From assembly GCA_002007465.1 (NCBI GenBank), contig LNAC01000374.1:976949-1040948 (forward strand): a DNA stretch of 64,000 nt, in the 5' to 3' direction. Positions 37,041-46,962 of the stretch are shown here, piece by piece. Source of the stretch: Ailurus styani (Eukaryota; Chordata; Mammalia; Carnivora; Ailuridae). The translations under genes and the position numbers were made by a program. The notes under the pieces are model-generated. The model was not told the DNA's origin. It made no database searches and saw only the letters and a program-made list of their open reading frames with translations. The number at the start of each line of letters is the position of its first letter. Position 1 is the stretch's first letter.

Positions 37041-37460
37041 GTAAAATATACACAACATTTAAACTTAACCATTTTTAAGTGTATATAGTTCGGTGATAGT
37101 AAGTACATTCCCACTGTTACACAATCATTGCCACCACCCATCTCCAGAATTTTTTCATCCTCCCAAGCTGAAACTCCATACTCATGCAATAACTCCTTCT
37201 TACCCCCTTCCCCCAACCCCTGGCAACCACCTTTTGGTCTATGAATTTAACTACTAATGTAGGTACTTCATATAAGTGGAGTCCTACAGTATTTGTCTTT
37301 TTTCTGGATGTATTATTTCACTTAGTGTCTTCTAGGTTTATTCTTTTAACTTGTAACAGAATTTTATTTCTTTTAAAGACTAAGTAATACCCAACTGTAA
37401 GTATATACTACATTTTTATATGTTTATTTATAGATGGACACTTGGATTGCTGCTACCTTT
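37041..37460 (-). mobile_element. L1M 3' UTR, antisense
   Basis: AAACTTAACCATTTTTAAGT, CACAATCATTGCCACCACCC and CCCCTGGCAACCACC are reversed L1M 3' UTR landmarks. A second L1 3' end starts right after. Confidence 0.8.
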
Positions 37461-37469
37461 TGATACCAT

Positions 37470-39110
37470 GTACTTTTTTAGAAAATATTTTTTAGAGCAG
37501 TTTAGATTTACAACAAAATTGCAAGAAAGGTACAGAGATTTCTCATACATCTCCTGCCCCCACACATGCATAGCCTCCCCCATTATCAACATCACTCACC
37601 AGAATGTTTCATTTTTAAACTCAGTATGAACCTATATTGACACATCACATTTACCCAAAGTCCATAGTTTACCCTAGGGTTCACTCTTGATGTTGTATGT
37701 TCAGTGGGTTTGGACAAATGTACAAAGACATACATCCATCATCATAATATCATACTGAGTATTTTCTTTGTTCTAAAAATATTCTGTGCTCTACCTGTTA
37801 ATCACCCCTGGCAACGACAGATCTTTTTATTGCCTCCATAGTTTTGCCTTTTCCAAAATGTCATATAGTTGGAATCTTACAGTATTCAACCTTTTCAGAT
37901 TGGCTTCCTTCACTTAGTAATATGCATTTACGTTTCCTCCACGTTTTAACATGGTTTGATAGCTCATTTCTTTTTAGTGCTGAATAACACTCCATTGTCT
38001 TGATGTATTACCATTTGTTTATCCATTCACCTACTGAAATTCATCTTAATTGCTTCTAAATTTTGGCAATTTTGAATAAAGCTCTTTAAACATCTGTGTA
38101 GTTTTTTGTACAGACATTTTTATTTATTTTTTAAAAGATTTTATTTATGAGAGAGAGAGAGAGAGAGAGAGCAGAGCAAGAGAGAAAGAGAGCACAAGCT
38201 GGGGGGAGGAGAGAGGGTGAGGGAGAAGGAGACTTCCCGCTGAGCAGGGAGCCTGATGCAGGGCTCCATCCCAGGACTCTGGGATCATGACCTGAGCCGA
38301 AGGCAGATGCTTGCTTAACTGACTGAGCCACCCAGGCTATCCAACATAAGTCTTTAACTCCTTTGAGTAAAATCAAGGAGTGTGATTGCCAGCACACTGT
38401 CTTCCAAAGTGGCTGTATCATTTTGCCTTCCTACTGGCAATGACTCAAGTTCCCATTGCTCCAAATCCTCTCCAGCATTTGGTGGTGTCAGTGTTTTGAA
38501 TTTTGACCATTCTAATAGGTATGGGGTGGTATCTCACTCTTGTCTGAGTTTGCATTTCCCTAATGACATATGACGCAGAGCATCTTTTCATATGCTTATT
38601 TTCCATTTGTATATCTTCTTTGGTGAGGTGTCTTTTAAGGTCTTTGGCCCATTCATCAAGTTTTGTCTTACTCTTGGGTTTTAAGAGTTCTTCATCAGAT
38701 GTATCTTTTGCAAATATTTATTCCTGATCTGTGGCTTGTCTTCTGATTTTCGTAATATTGCTTTTTACAGAGCAGAAGTTGTTCATTTTAATGAATTCTA
38801 GCTTAACAATTATTTCTTTCATGGACTGTTTTTTGGTATTGTATCTAAAAAGATACCACCATATTGCAGGGTTGTCTAGGTTTTCTTCTGTTATTTTATA
38901 GGAGTTTTATAATTTTGCATTTTACATTTAGGTCTGTGATAATTTTGAATTAATTTTTGTGAAGGGTATAAAGTCTGTGTCTAGATTTATTTATTTATTG
39001 CATGTGGATGTCCAGTTATTCCAGTACCATTTGTTGAAGAGACTGTATTTGCTGTATTATATTGCCCTTGCTCCTTTGTCAAAGATCAGTGCCATTTACT
39101 TTTAAGTCAC
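37470..39110 (-). mobile_element. L1MA/L1MB-type element, antisense
   Basis: Starts with the reversed 3' UTR (AGAGCAGTTTAGATTTACAA, CACACATGCATAGCCTCCCC, GGGTTTGGACAAATG) and continues into reversed ORF2 (TTCCAAAGTGGCTGTATCAT, TCTTTTCATATGCTTATTTT, CATGTGGATGTCCAGTTATT) to about 39110. It is interrupted by a CAN-SINE. Frames are broken. Confidence 0.88.
38121..38342 (-). mobile_element. CAN-SINE, antisense, inserted in L1
   Basis: AAAAGATTTTATTTATGAG, a (GA)n run at 38148-38171, CGCTGAGCAGGGAGCCTGAT and the reversed head ending GAGCCACCCAGG. The L1 sequence GACATAAG is split around it. Confidence 0.93.
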
Positions 39111-39219
39111 TCATTTAGTTCATGGTAGAAAAGCATTTGGGATTTTGATAAGAACTAGTTTACAAGATCAGACATGGTTTTGGTAATGTCCATTCTTGAT
39201 CACTGAAGATTTTACTCAT

Positions 39220-40350
39220 TCAGAAAAGGCAAGAGCCTATGATGTGTACCATGCTAGGGGCTGCAAATACAGTGGCACAACAAAAATGATGCCAGCTGTC
39301 ACAGAGATTAAGGGTAGCAGGGGAAGTGGACACTAACTATTTAATTCTGTGATTAAATGTAAAATTAGAACAGTAATAAGCATTACAGGGAAGTGATACA
39401 CAATATCATGATAACTTTGAGGGCATTTCACTAGTGGTTTTTAGGTGGAGTAAGAATCAATCAGGAAAGGGAGGGTGAAGGAATGTTTTAGGCAGAGGGA
39501 CAAATGTCTGGAAAGACCTTTTTGCTCATTCCAGAAAACAAGAGCAGCCCAGGTGACCTGGAGTTATGAGCATGGCATAACTCTTAAAACCATATAAAAA
39601 TTGTACTCGGAGTTTTAGTCTGTATGCTGAGAGCTTTGGGAAGCCATTGATATGTTTTAATTGAAAAAAGGGCTCAATAGGTTAGGTTGAAATGACCAGA
39701 TTTTAGTTTTTAAAAGATCTTAGGAGGAATATGTTAAATGGATAGGGTGGGTGAGGTTAAAATTGAATCCAGACAGTTCAATAAAGAGACTTCTGCAATT
39801 TTTATGACAAAAAGTAATGAATGGGATCATAGCAAAAATGAAAAGAAATTTAAGTTTGAGAAAAAGGTAGAGAATTTAGTTAATGGGATTTTGTGATGGA
39901 TTGGGCTTGGAGAAAGGTGTTAAGGATAACTCGTAGATGTATAAATTACACAACAGGACCATGATGGTCCTTCATTGAAGACGTGTGTGGGATGAGGAAA
40001 TGGTGGAAGCCAAAACAGGTACTTCTTGAGAAATTTGGTTATGAGGTGGATTCGTGTGAAGGCAGTTATACTGTAGCTATGGGAAAATGTAGGCTCTAAA
40101 GAAGGTTTCTGTTCTTTGTTTTGTTTTTGAGATGTGAGAGACCTGAATATATTTAAAAGCCAGTGCAGAGACCTGCTAGTTGTGAGGGAGAGGTTGAAGA
40201 TATGTGGGAAAGAAGGGATATGGATAATATAAGAAGTCAGTGAAAGGGGTGTATTGGGGATGGGCAGAAGAGAAGGATCCAGAATAGTCATGGGCAGGGA
40301 ATGGTTGCCTTTAGGTAATGAGAGGGGGGAAAAAAGAGAATAGTATGGGT
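39220..40350 (-). mobile_element. L2 element, antisense, about 1.1 kb
   Basis: Reversed L2 landmarks in order: CCATGCTAGGGGCTGCAAAT, TTTTAGGCAGAGGGACAAAT, GGAAGCCATTGATATGTTTT, then GTGATGGATTGGGCTTGGAG and AAGGATAACTCGTAGATGT from farther 5'. The minus-strand frame at 39920-40372 is a chance frame in it. Confidence 0.7.
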
Positions 40351-40859
40351 GCAGTTTTAAGTAGACAAACACAAATTAACAAGTACTGACAATTCTGAAG
40401 TCAGTTATTAAAGTTGCTAGATTTTTCCATATCCGTTTTCTATTAGATCCATTTATAGGCAGATCTGCCTATGAGAAATTGACCAGTACTTCAGAGTTAA
40501 AATGTCCTGTTCTTTGTCAGCTATAATACTGTCTTTCAAATAACCTGCTAACCCAGATGAAATGAAGAGTTAATGGTAAAATAACATAGCCTCATTAAAT
40601 TTAAACTCTACCTCTAAAGTTTGAATTTTTAAAAAAATTGTGAGTGTGTTTATTTTGTTATTATTTGCAGTGTGCTGTGTGTGTGCGTGTATGTGTGTGT
40701 TTGTGAAAATCACATCTTCTAAATTTATATAAAGCTTGTTAAATGTGCGTTTTGTAAATTTTTGATAGATACTTGCTTCTTGTGGCACAGTAATGTTTGA
40801 GGGTGGGGAAGAGGTCACATCCATTCTCGTATCTTCAGACTGGTGAAAAATCATATTTT

Positions 40860-41292
40860 AGTTCAAAGCTGTTCAAGTAAGTCCTTGCTCCGTTTTCCCA
40901 CCCTGTCTTCAGTGATATTATTTGGAGTCAGCAATCAATGGATTCCATCCCTCTGAGACTTGCTTAACCTACAGCCGCTGATATAATCCAGGCAAGAGCT
41001 TGTTACTTTATCTGAATTGTCCATCGCTACCTTAATGAGTGAAATGGTTAAGTAGAGGAGGGGGCGAGTCTTAAGGAATGTGTGTACCATTTGAGCTGAA
41101 TATTTCAGTGTATGTAGAGAGAGGGAGGGTGAGGGAGAAATCCACTTACATCACTAGAACTGCATTGAGTGTGAGCCTTGCAGGTTAAGAGACAGACTCC
41201 AGTGTCTTGCTTTCTGCAGGAAGCAGCAATGCCGTTTGTTTCCTAAGAGGAATTTTTTATTTAGAAAAGGAAGCTTTCTCTCTACCCAGGAA
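40860..41292 (+). promoter_or_regulatory. candidate promoter and 5' leader of the alternative first exon
   Basis: This unique, comparatively GC-rich stretch precedes the ATG at 41293. It contains a GC-box-like GGGGGCGAG near 41061, a purine-rich GAGAGAGGGAGGGTGAGGGA run at about 41117, and a donor-like AAGTAAGTCC near 40876. No transposon family was recognised in it. The promoter role is inferred from position only. Confidence 0.35.
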
Positions 41293-41346
41293 ATGGCTTT
41301 CCTTGTGCGTTGCTATGCCAACTGCCTGCAGCCATGGTCCTCCAAA
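41293..41346 (+). CDS. RAPGEF2: probable alternative first coding exon of RAPGEF2 (MAFLVRCYANCLQPWSSK)
   Basis: An ATG in a strong Kozak context (G at -3, G at +4) opens 18 codons reading MAFLVRCYANCLQPWSSK, ended by a good donor AAA|GTAAGC in phase 0. The canonical first exon 0.9 kb downstream also ends in phase 0, so both could splice to the same exon (LPADF...). Upstream sequence is non-repetitive and relatively GC-rich for this window. The frame stays open back to a TAG at 41155-41157 with no earlier in-frame ATG. A minimal five-codon upstream ORF starts at 41229. The cysteine-containing N-terminus differs from both other RAPGEF2 N-termini and could alter membrane or partner targeting (inference). 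Transcript support cannot be seen here, so a chance ORF next to a GT is possible. Confidence 0.6.
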
Positions 41347-41636
41347 GTAAGCACAATAATGTAATTATATTGGTGTATTGCATTCAGACTCATGATTCTC
41401 GAGATTGTGTGTGTGCATGTGCTGTGTCTCTGTTAGTGACTCTCTTGCTAGCAGTCATGCTTGTGTTGAGTGTGAGGGACAGACATCATTAAATTAAATG
41501 TCCATCAGTGTCATGCTGCTAAGATTAATTGTGCAAACTTGGTTAGTGGAGTGGGACAGAGATCACTGGTCACCACTCTGTCAGCATCATTAGCAGCTAG
41601 GGAGGAGGTCCCGATTCACATGCTCTGCCCTGATTT

Positions 41637-41682
41637 TTTTTCTTTCTTTCTTTTCCTTTTTTTCTTTTTTTTTCTTGGTTGG
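41637..41682 (+). repeat. T/C-rich low-complexity tract
   Basis: Poly-T with interspersed C between the two alternative first exons. Similar tracts lie at about 41830-41855 and 42069-42119. Confidence 0.85.
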
Positions 41683-41879
41683 AGGGGTCCGTATGTGTGA
41701 TTGCAAATGAAACAAGCGTATTAACAATGCTTGGCTGAATGCTAGAGACTGGTTCTCATACCACCCTGACTAATATAATTCTGTATTAAGCCTTTTTGAG
41801 GGGAGTCTGTGTGCAGTCAGCCATTTTAGCTTTTTTTTTTCTTCTTTTCTTTTGCCTCTTGCTCTTCAATCTCAGAAAT

Positions 41880-41970
41880 GATCTTGTTCTCCCGGAAGAC
41901 TGAGAGCTGTATAAGGTTTCCTCAGTCTTGTCCTAGCCTCAGATGGTTAGAGTTTCAGTGTTATAAAAAT
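41880..41970 (+). promoter_or_regulatory. candidate core promoter: ETS-like site and TATA-like box
   Basis: An ETS-type core CCGGAAG lies at 41892-41898 and TATAAAA at 41962-41968, in an otherwise unique segment 230-320 bases before the canonical RAPGEF2 start codon. If the TATA-like box is used, transcription would begin near 41990-42000. Both motifs are short, and the region is not a CpG island, so this is a position-supported guess. Confidence 0.35.
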
Positions 41971-41989
41971 GGAGACGAACACCGTTGTT

Positions 41990-42200
41990 CGGATTCCTTT
42001 TCTGGTCTACAAGTGTGAGGGGGTTTTTAAGCTCACCAGTAGTGACACTTTAAGCTGCAGCTTGGTTTCCTCCTCCCTCTTTTTTTTTCTTTTCCCCTTT
42101 TTTCTTTTTTCTTTTAATTTAATGCTGTAGAGGGTGACTTGCCATCCATGAGAGATTGGTACATGATGTGTAAATTCAGTTCAGCATATGTTTCTTCATT
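41990..42200 (+). promoter_or_regulatory. RAPGEF2: probable 5' UTR of canonical RAPGEF2 first exon
   Basis: No acceptor-like boundary is obvious directly before the coding start at 42201, and the region is non-repetitive apart from a T/C-rich run at about 42069-42119. The left edge is set only by the TATA-like box at 41962 and is approximate. The leader carries an 18-codon upstream ORF (42148-42204) that overlaps the main start. Confidence 0.5.
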
Positions 42201-42204
42201 ATGA
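42148..42204 (+). promoter_or_regulatory. upstream ORF overlapping the canonical start codon
   Basis: An ATG at 42148 in weak context (T at -3) opens 18 codons, MRDWYMMCKFSSAYVSSL, ending at TGA 42202-42204. The main ATG at 42201 overlaps this stop as ATGA, in another frame. Two further in-frame ATGs follow at 42163 and 42166. Such an arrangement would be expected to reduce or regulate initiation at the main start, through leaky scanning or termination-coupled reinitiation. It matters only if transcription starts upstream of 42148. Confidence 0.55.
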
Positions 42205-42260
42205 AACCACTAGCAATCCCAGCTAACCATGGAGTTATGGGCCAGCAGGAGAAACATTCA
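42201..42260 (+). CDS. RAPGEF2: RAPGEF2 canonical first coding exon
   Basis: Twenty codons encode MKPLAIPANHGVMGQQEKHS, the N-terminus of the canonical RAPGEF2 protein, followed directly by a perfect GTAAGT donor in phase 0. The start is fixed by an in-frame TAA at 42171-42173, 30 bases upstream, with no ATG in frame between. The Kozak context is moderate (A at -3, A at +4). This isoform lacks the first cNBD-like segment encoded by the exons at 15174-19371. It therefore comes from an internal promoter inside the intron of the longer transcript. The next coding exon was not found before base 64000. Confidence 0.95.
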
Positions 42261-45200
42261 GTAAGTATCGCAAATGCTGCTTGTGCTTCAACAGCACGTC
42301 AGAGAGAATTGCTTTAAAATGGGAATTATTGCTGCTTCTGTTCAGGTTTTTTAGAGGATGTAATAGTCTGCTTGGAGAAGGGGAGGGTAAGTTACGACTG
42401 GCTTGTGCTTCCAATTTTGTCGTAATTTTTAAAAATTTTAAATAAGACCAACAATTCATTTAAGGCAAAATACTGGACAGCCAATTTCTATCATCAGAAA
42501 TGAGAACTTGACAATTCAGTTTTAACTTAATACTCAAATAGTTTTTTTAAAATTTTTTTTTGTAGTTGAATTTAATGAGAGATCATGAAAAAGGGTTATT
42601 GGGAACAGGCACCTGTGGTAAAGAATTTACATGTAGGTTTGAGGGAGGGAGGGAGAGCTCTGGCTATTGATTTGGTAATAAAACATTTGGTCAGTGGGAC
42701 TCATCTGACTTCTTAACATGCATTAATAGGTGATAAAAACAGAGGATAATTTTTTTTTAATGCCACAAGTATTGTTCTTTATAATTGATCCCATGAGTCA
42801 GCTATGTATTTGTCATGCTGAAATCCCACAGGCACCTACTGCTGTTTGTGGGAAACACTTTTCTATGGTTAACACCAAGTCTGAGCCTCCTGTTTCAGGA
42901 ATGGGAGTTCTCACAGTGCTAGTTTTATGTCACCATGTTGGAAGTTTCTGCCATCACATGAATTCATATTTTTATATATCTATTTTTTAAATTCCCCAAA
43001 TGAAAATGTATAAATTTAGGTGGCTTATATAGTAGTCTAAGTATTTTTGAATTGCCTTTTTTTACACCCTAGCAAAAGCAAATATTCTATTAGGGTATAG
43101 GAATTATCTTTTATGTAGTCTAAAAAGGGTAAGATGTTAAACTGCGAAGATGGAGATAGATCGCTAAGGCTTTGAAAATTTATAGAGAGGAGGCCATGAA
43201 TTTAGAATATTTAGATGCTTAGGTTTATGGGTGTAGTTTGTTCATAAAGATGAACAAAATTATAAATTAAATCCAAGAGGTTCTCGTACATGAAGCAACT
43301 GTTAAGGTACTATCTCACTTTTCCAGTCTACCACAGCATGTTCTTAGGGCAGTATCTGTGGTGGAAACATGTTATGATGCTGTGCTTAGAGCCCAGCCCC
43401 TTCATAATGAGATCCTAATGGTACCTCACTAATTAAATCTCTTTGGGTCAGATCTAGGAAAAGACCAGCCTTGTACTTAATTTCACTAATAGGAAAGGTT
43501 GTTATAGAAAAGTTCTACTGTAGTTTGGTTTTCTTAACAGGGCCTTTGAAATTAAGCTCCTCCATAGTCATAGTTTCTCCAGGTAAAATTGAGAATGTTA
43601 CTTAAGACTACTTGAGGAATCTTCGAAGGAAAGTTTAAACTACAGGTGCCTTGTCTACCTTTTTCATGTAACCTTTCTTCAAATGGGGGGGGTTTATTAA
43701 ATTAATAATATAATTTTAGTGAATAAAGCAAATTGTTAAAATTATTTACTGGTGGTGGTAGAGGGGGGAGAGTATTACTAGATTTGTGACAAAAGAGCAC
43801 TTGGGACAGATAACATCAAATAATGCGTAAGCTACAGCACCTAGTGTACTATTCTGTAAGCATGTTTGTTTCCTGACAAGTGCTTTATGTATATATTTTA
43901 CTGAAATTTAGGGTAATGCTATGACAAAAGTAACTGCAGCCATAAAATAGTCTTGAGTCAAGCAATTTCTAAAAAAACATTTGAGCGGTATTTCCCATGA
44001 TACTTTTACAAGTTGGAATACTAGAATTGGCCATCATAGAGCATCGTGTGTGGCAGAGCCGGTAGGCTATGGTGTCAAGATATTGCTCCGTACTCGTTGA
44101 TGAGTTTTTGGTTATCTAGACTTTGCTGTGTGATGAGCAGACCTTTAAGATTTTCCTGATGTATAAGGAGTTGAATAGGAGAATAATTACTCTGGCTCTC
44201 ACATAACAGGTGACTCATGAACTGTTGAGCAAAAACCAGTGAGCATGCCCCTCTTTTGACCTATGAGGCTTTATGAGAATAATGTCAGAGCTAATTTTAA
44301 ATGAGTAAAATTTGGTAAATTCACAAATACTTCCATTTTTGCTTCTACAAAAGGTTGTGGCTTTTTAAATGGCTTCGCTTCTTTGAAAATAGAAGACAGT
44401 AAGAAACTAAAAAACAAAAATGTTAAATTGGGTGATTTTAAAAGAGCTGTGATTGGGTACCTGTCATAAACTCACTTATTCTGCTTTGTCAAGATTTTTC
44501 AGATCTTACAGACTTTTATTCTTTATTTCTGGCTAACTCAGTTGCTGGCCCTAGTAGGTGCACAGTAAATACTGTTGAATTTCTCATTTAATTGTATTTT
44601 TGGATTAATGAGGTCTCGTTTAACCCCCCTAAACTAGTAAATGTCATACATTTTATTACATCTCCTCCCCGTCCCAGTTCTGGATAGTCGGTTGATAACA
44701 CTGAGATGAAATATTTGTGCGTCACTGAAAATGTACCTGGCACTGGGCTGTGTCCTTATAGCTATCTGGTGCTTTCAGTTAGTCTTCAGAGGAATCTTCT
44801 AGATTTGTGAATTTTAAAATGTATGATAAAACTGCACTTTCCAAAAGACTACTGTTGAGCACCAGTTGTACGGACTGCTAATAAATATTTCATGAAAAAA
44901 GTTTTATAAGCTCAGTAAGTTGGGGAAAGCCTTAGGATGGCATTAAAAGCGTCATTACTCTGTTTACCAACTGTATTTTAGCGTGCCTCGGGTTATCTAA
45001 TGAGAAGGGTGTTCCTTCAGCGTTCTTTTAAAAATTCCGCACTACAGGACGACTTTGAATCTTTGCAGATTTTTAAATGAATTACTTAAAATGAATCACC
45101 TTGATACTGTGAAACCGATAATCCCTTTTCCAGTTGTGCATTTTTTTCTAGAAATTACTGGTATAGGTAGTGGGCTGTACTTACAGTAGATGAAACCTCA

Positions 45201-45279
45201 GTCATGACTGAATAATAATTTTAAATAGTGGTGTACATAAGAGAATGCTTTACTTAAATGTATGGAATAAATCACAATA
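42261..45279. other. intron after canonical first exon, nothing coding recognised
   Basis: No recognisable exon. The first 2 kb downstream of the donor are largely non-repetitive, and intronic enhancers are possible but unseen. A short L2-end-like scrap (TAGGTGCACAGTAAATACTG) lies near 44556. Confidence 0.5.
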
Positions 45280-45510
45280 GCTGTCATTTATTGAGCACTT
45301 ACTGCATAGCAGGCACTGTATATTATCTGACTTAATTATTACAGCAACTGTCTAAAGAAAGATTTATCGTCACCTTTTTAGAGATAATGAAACTGAGGCT
45401 TAGCAGGATAAAAATAAATTTTTCCAATGTCTAGTGAGTGGTGGACCTGTCATTGGAAGCCAGGTTTGTCTGGTTTCATAGGCCTAGTTTAACCACAGAC
45501 CTATACTACT
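45280..45510 (+). mobile_element. MIR element
   Basis: TGTCATTTATTGAGCACTTA, GCAGGCACTGTATATTATCT, GAGATAATGAAACTGAGGCT and AGCCAGGTTTGTCTG follow the MIR consensus nearly end to end. Confidence 0.88.
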
Positions 45511-45914
45511 TCTCCTTATGTAGCAAAATTTAGAGTATGTTAGGTGTGTAGACTGCGTAATTATGAGAGCTGGTATTAATCAGTGGAATACATAACTTGA
45601 AAAAATGCTTGCTTTTCTCCTGCCACTCTTTTTCCTGGTGTTTGTGACATTTCAAGCACTGTCAGTATAAAAAAGCAACAATATCATGATAAAATTATTG
45701 TATAAAACTTTCATAAAAGTAGTTTTATAAAGCTACTTATTGCTAGTGCAATTTTAATGTTATCTTGAGACCTGAGTTGGGATGATCAGGAATAGATGCC
45801 GTTTGCTCAGTTCCTTCCTCTTTCTGCTTTTCTGTGTTTGGTCTTATCACACACATACCTTTTTATTTTTGCTGCACAAAACAGAATCTTCATGCCTCAA
45901 CTTTCACTGTTCCC

Positions 45915-46951
45915 CCCCCTTTTTTTTAATTTTATTTTTTCAGTGATCCAGGATTCATTGTTTATGCACCACACCCAGTGCTCCATGCAGTACCAGCGCT
46001 CCTTAATACTCACCACCAGGCTCACCCGTCCCCCCTACCCCCTTCCCCTCCATAACCCTCAGTTTGTTTCTCAGAGTCCACAGTCTCTCATGGTTTGTCT
46101 CCCCTTCCGATTTACCCCAATTCACTTTTCCTTTCCTTCCCCTAGAGTCCTCCATTTTATTCCTTTTGTTCCAGATGTAAGTGAAACCATATGATAATTG
46201 ACTTCTCTGGTTGACTTATTTCACTCAGCATAATCTCCTCCAGACCCGTCCATGTTGATATAAAAGTTGGGTATTCATCCTTTCTGATGGCTGAGTAATA
46301 TTCCATTGTATATATGGACCACATCTTCTCTATCCATTCGTCTCTTGAAGGGCATCTCGGCTCTTTCCACAGTTGGGTGATTGTGGACATTGCTGCTATT
46401 AACATTGGCGTACAGATGGCCCTTCTTTTCACTACATCTGTATCTTTGGGGTAAATAGTATGCAGTTGCAGGGTCATAGGGTAGCTCTATTTTTAATTTT
46501 TTGAGGAATCTCCACACTTTCCCAAAGTGGCTGCACCAACTTGCATTCCCACCAACAGTGTAAAAGGGTTCCCCTTTCTCCACATCCTCTCCAACACTTG
46601 TTTCCTGTCCTCTTGATTTTGGCCATTCTAACTAGTGTAAGGTGGTATCTCAATGTGATTTTGATTTGAGTTTCCCTGATGGCTAGTGATGATGAACATT
46701 TTTTCATGTGTCTGTTGGTCATTTGTATGTCTTCTTTGGAGAAGTGTCTGTTCATTTGTTCTGCCCATTTTTTGACATGATTATCTGTTTTTTGGGCGTT
46801 GACCTTGAGAAGGTCTTTATAGATCTTGGACATCAGCCCTTTGTCTGTAGCATCATTTGTGAATATCTTCTTCCATTCTGTGGGTTGCCTCATTGTTTTC
46901 TTGACTGTTTCCTTTGCTGTGCAGAAGCTTTTTATCTTGATGAAGTCCCAG
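45915..46951 (-). mobile_element. 5'-truncated L1, antisense
   Basis: Starts with CCCC/poly-T (the tail complement), passes through the reversed carnivore L1 3' UTR (AGTGATCCAGGATTCATTGT, GTGCTCCATGCAGTACCAGC) and into the reversed ORF2 end up to GATGAAGTCCCAG. Minus-strand frames at 46157-46893 encode ORF2 C-terminal pieces, including a [17 protein letters not shown] segment, but are frameshifted. A target duplication TCACTGTTCCC (45904) / TCGCTGTTCCC (46952) marks both ends. No complete L1 protein remains. Confidence 0.93.
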
Positions 46952-46962
46952 TCGCTGTTCCC

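Noticed and set aside
39920..40372. 150-residue minus-strand ORF, the longest in the window
   Set aside because: It is rich in S, P, L and H, has no recognisable domain, and falls in an L2 relic.
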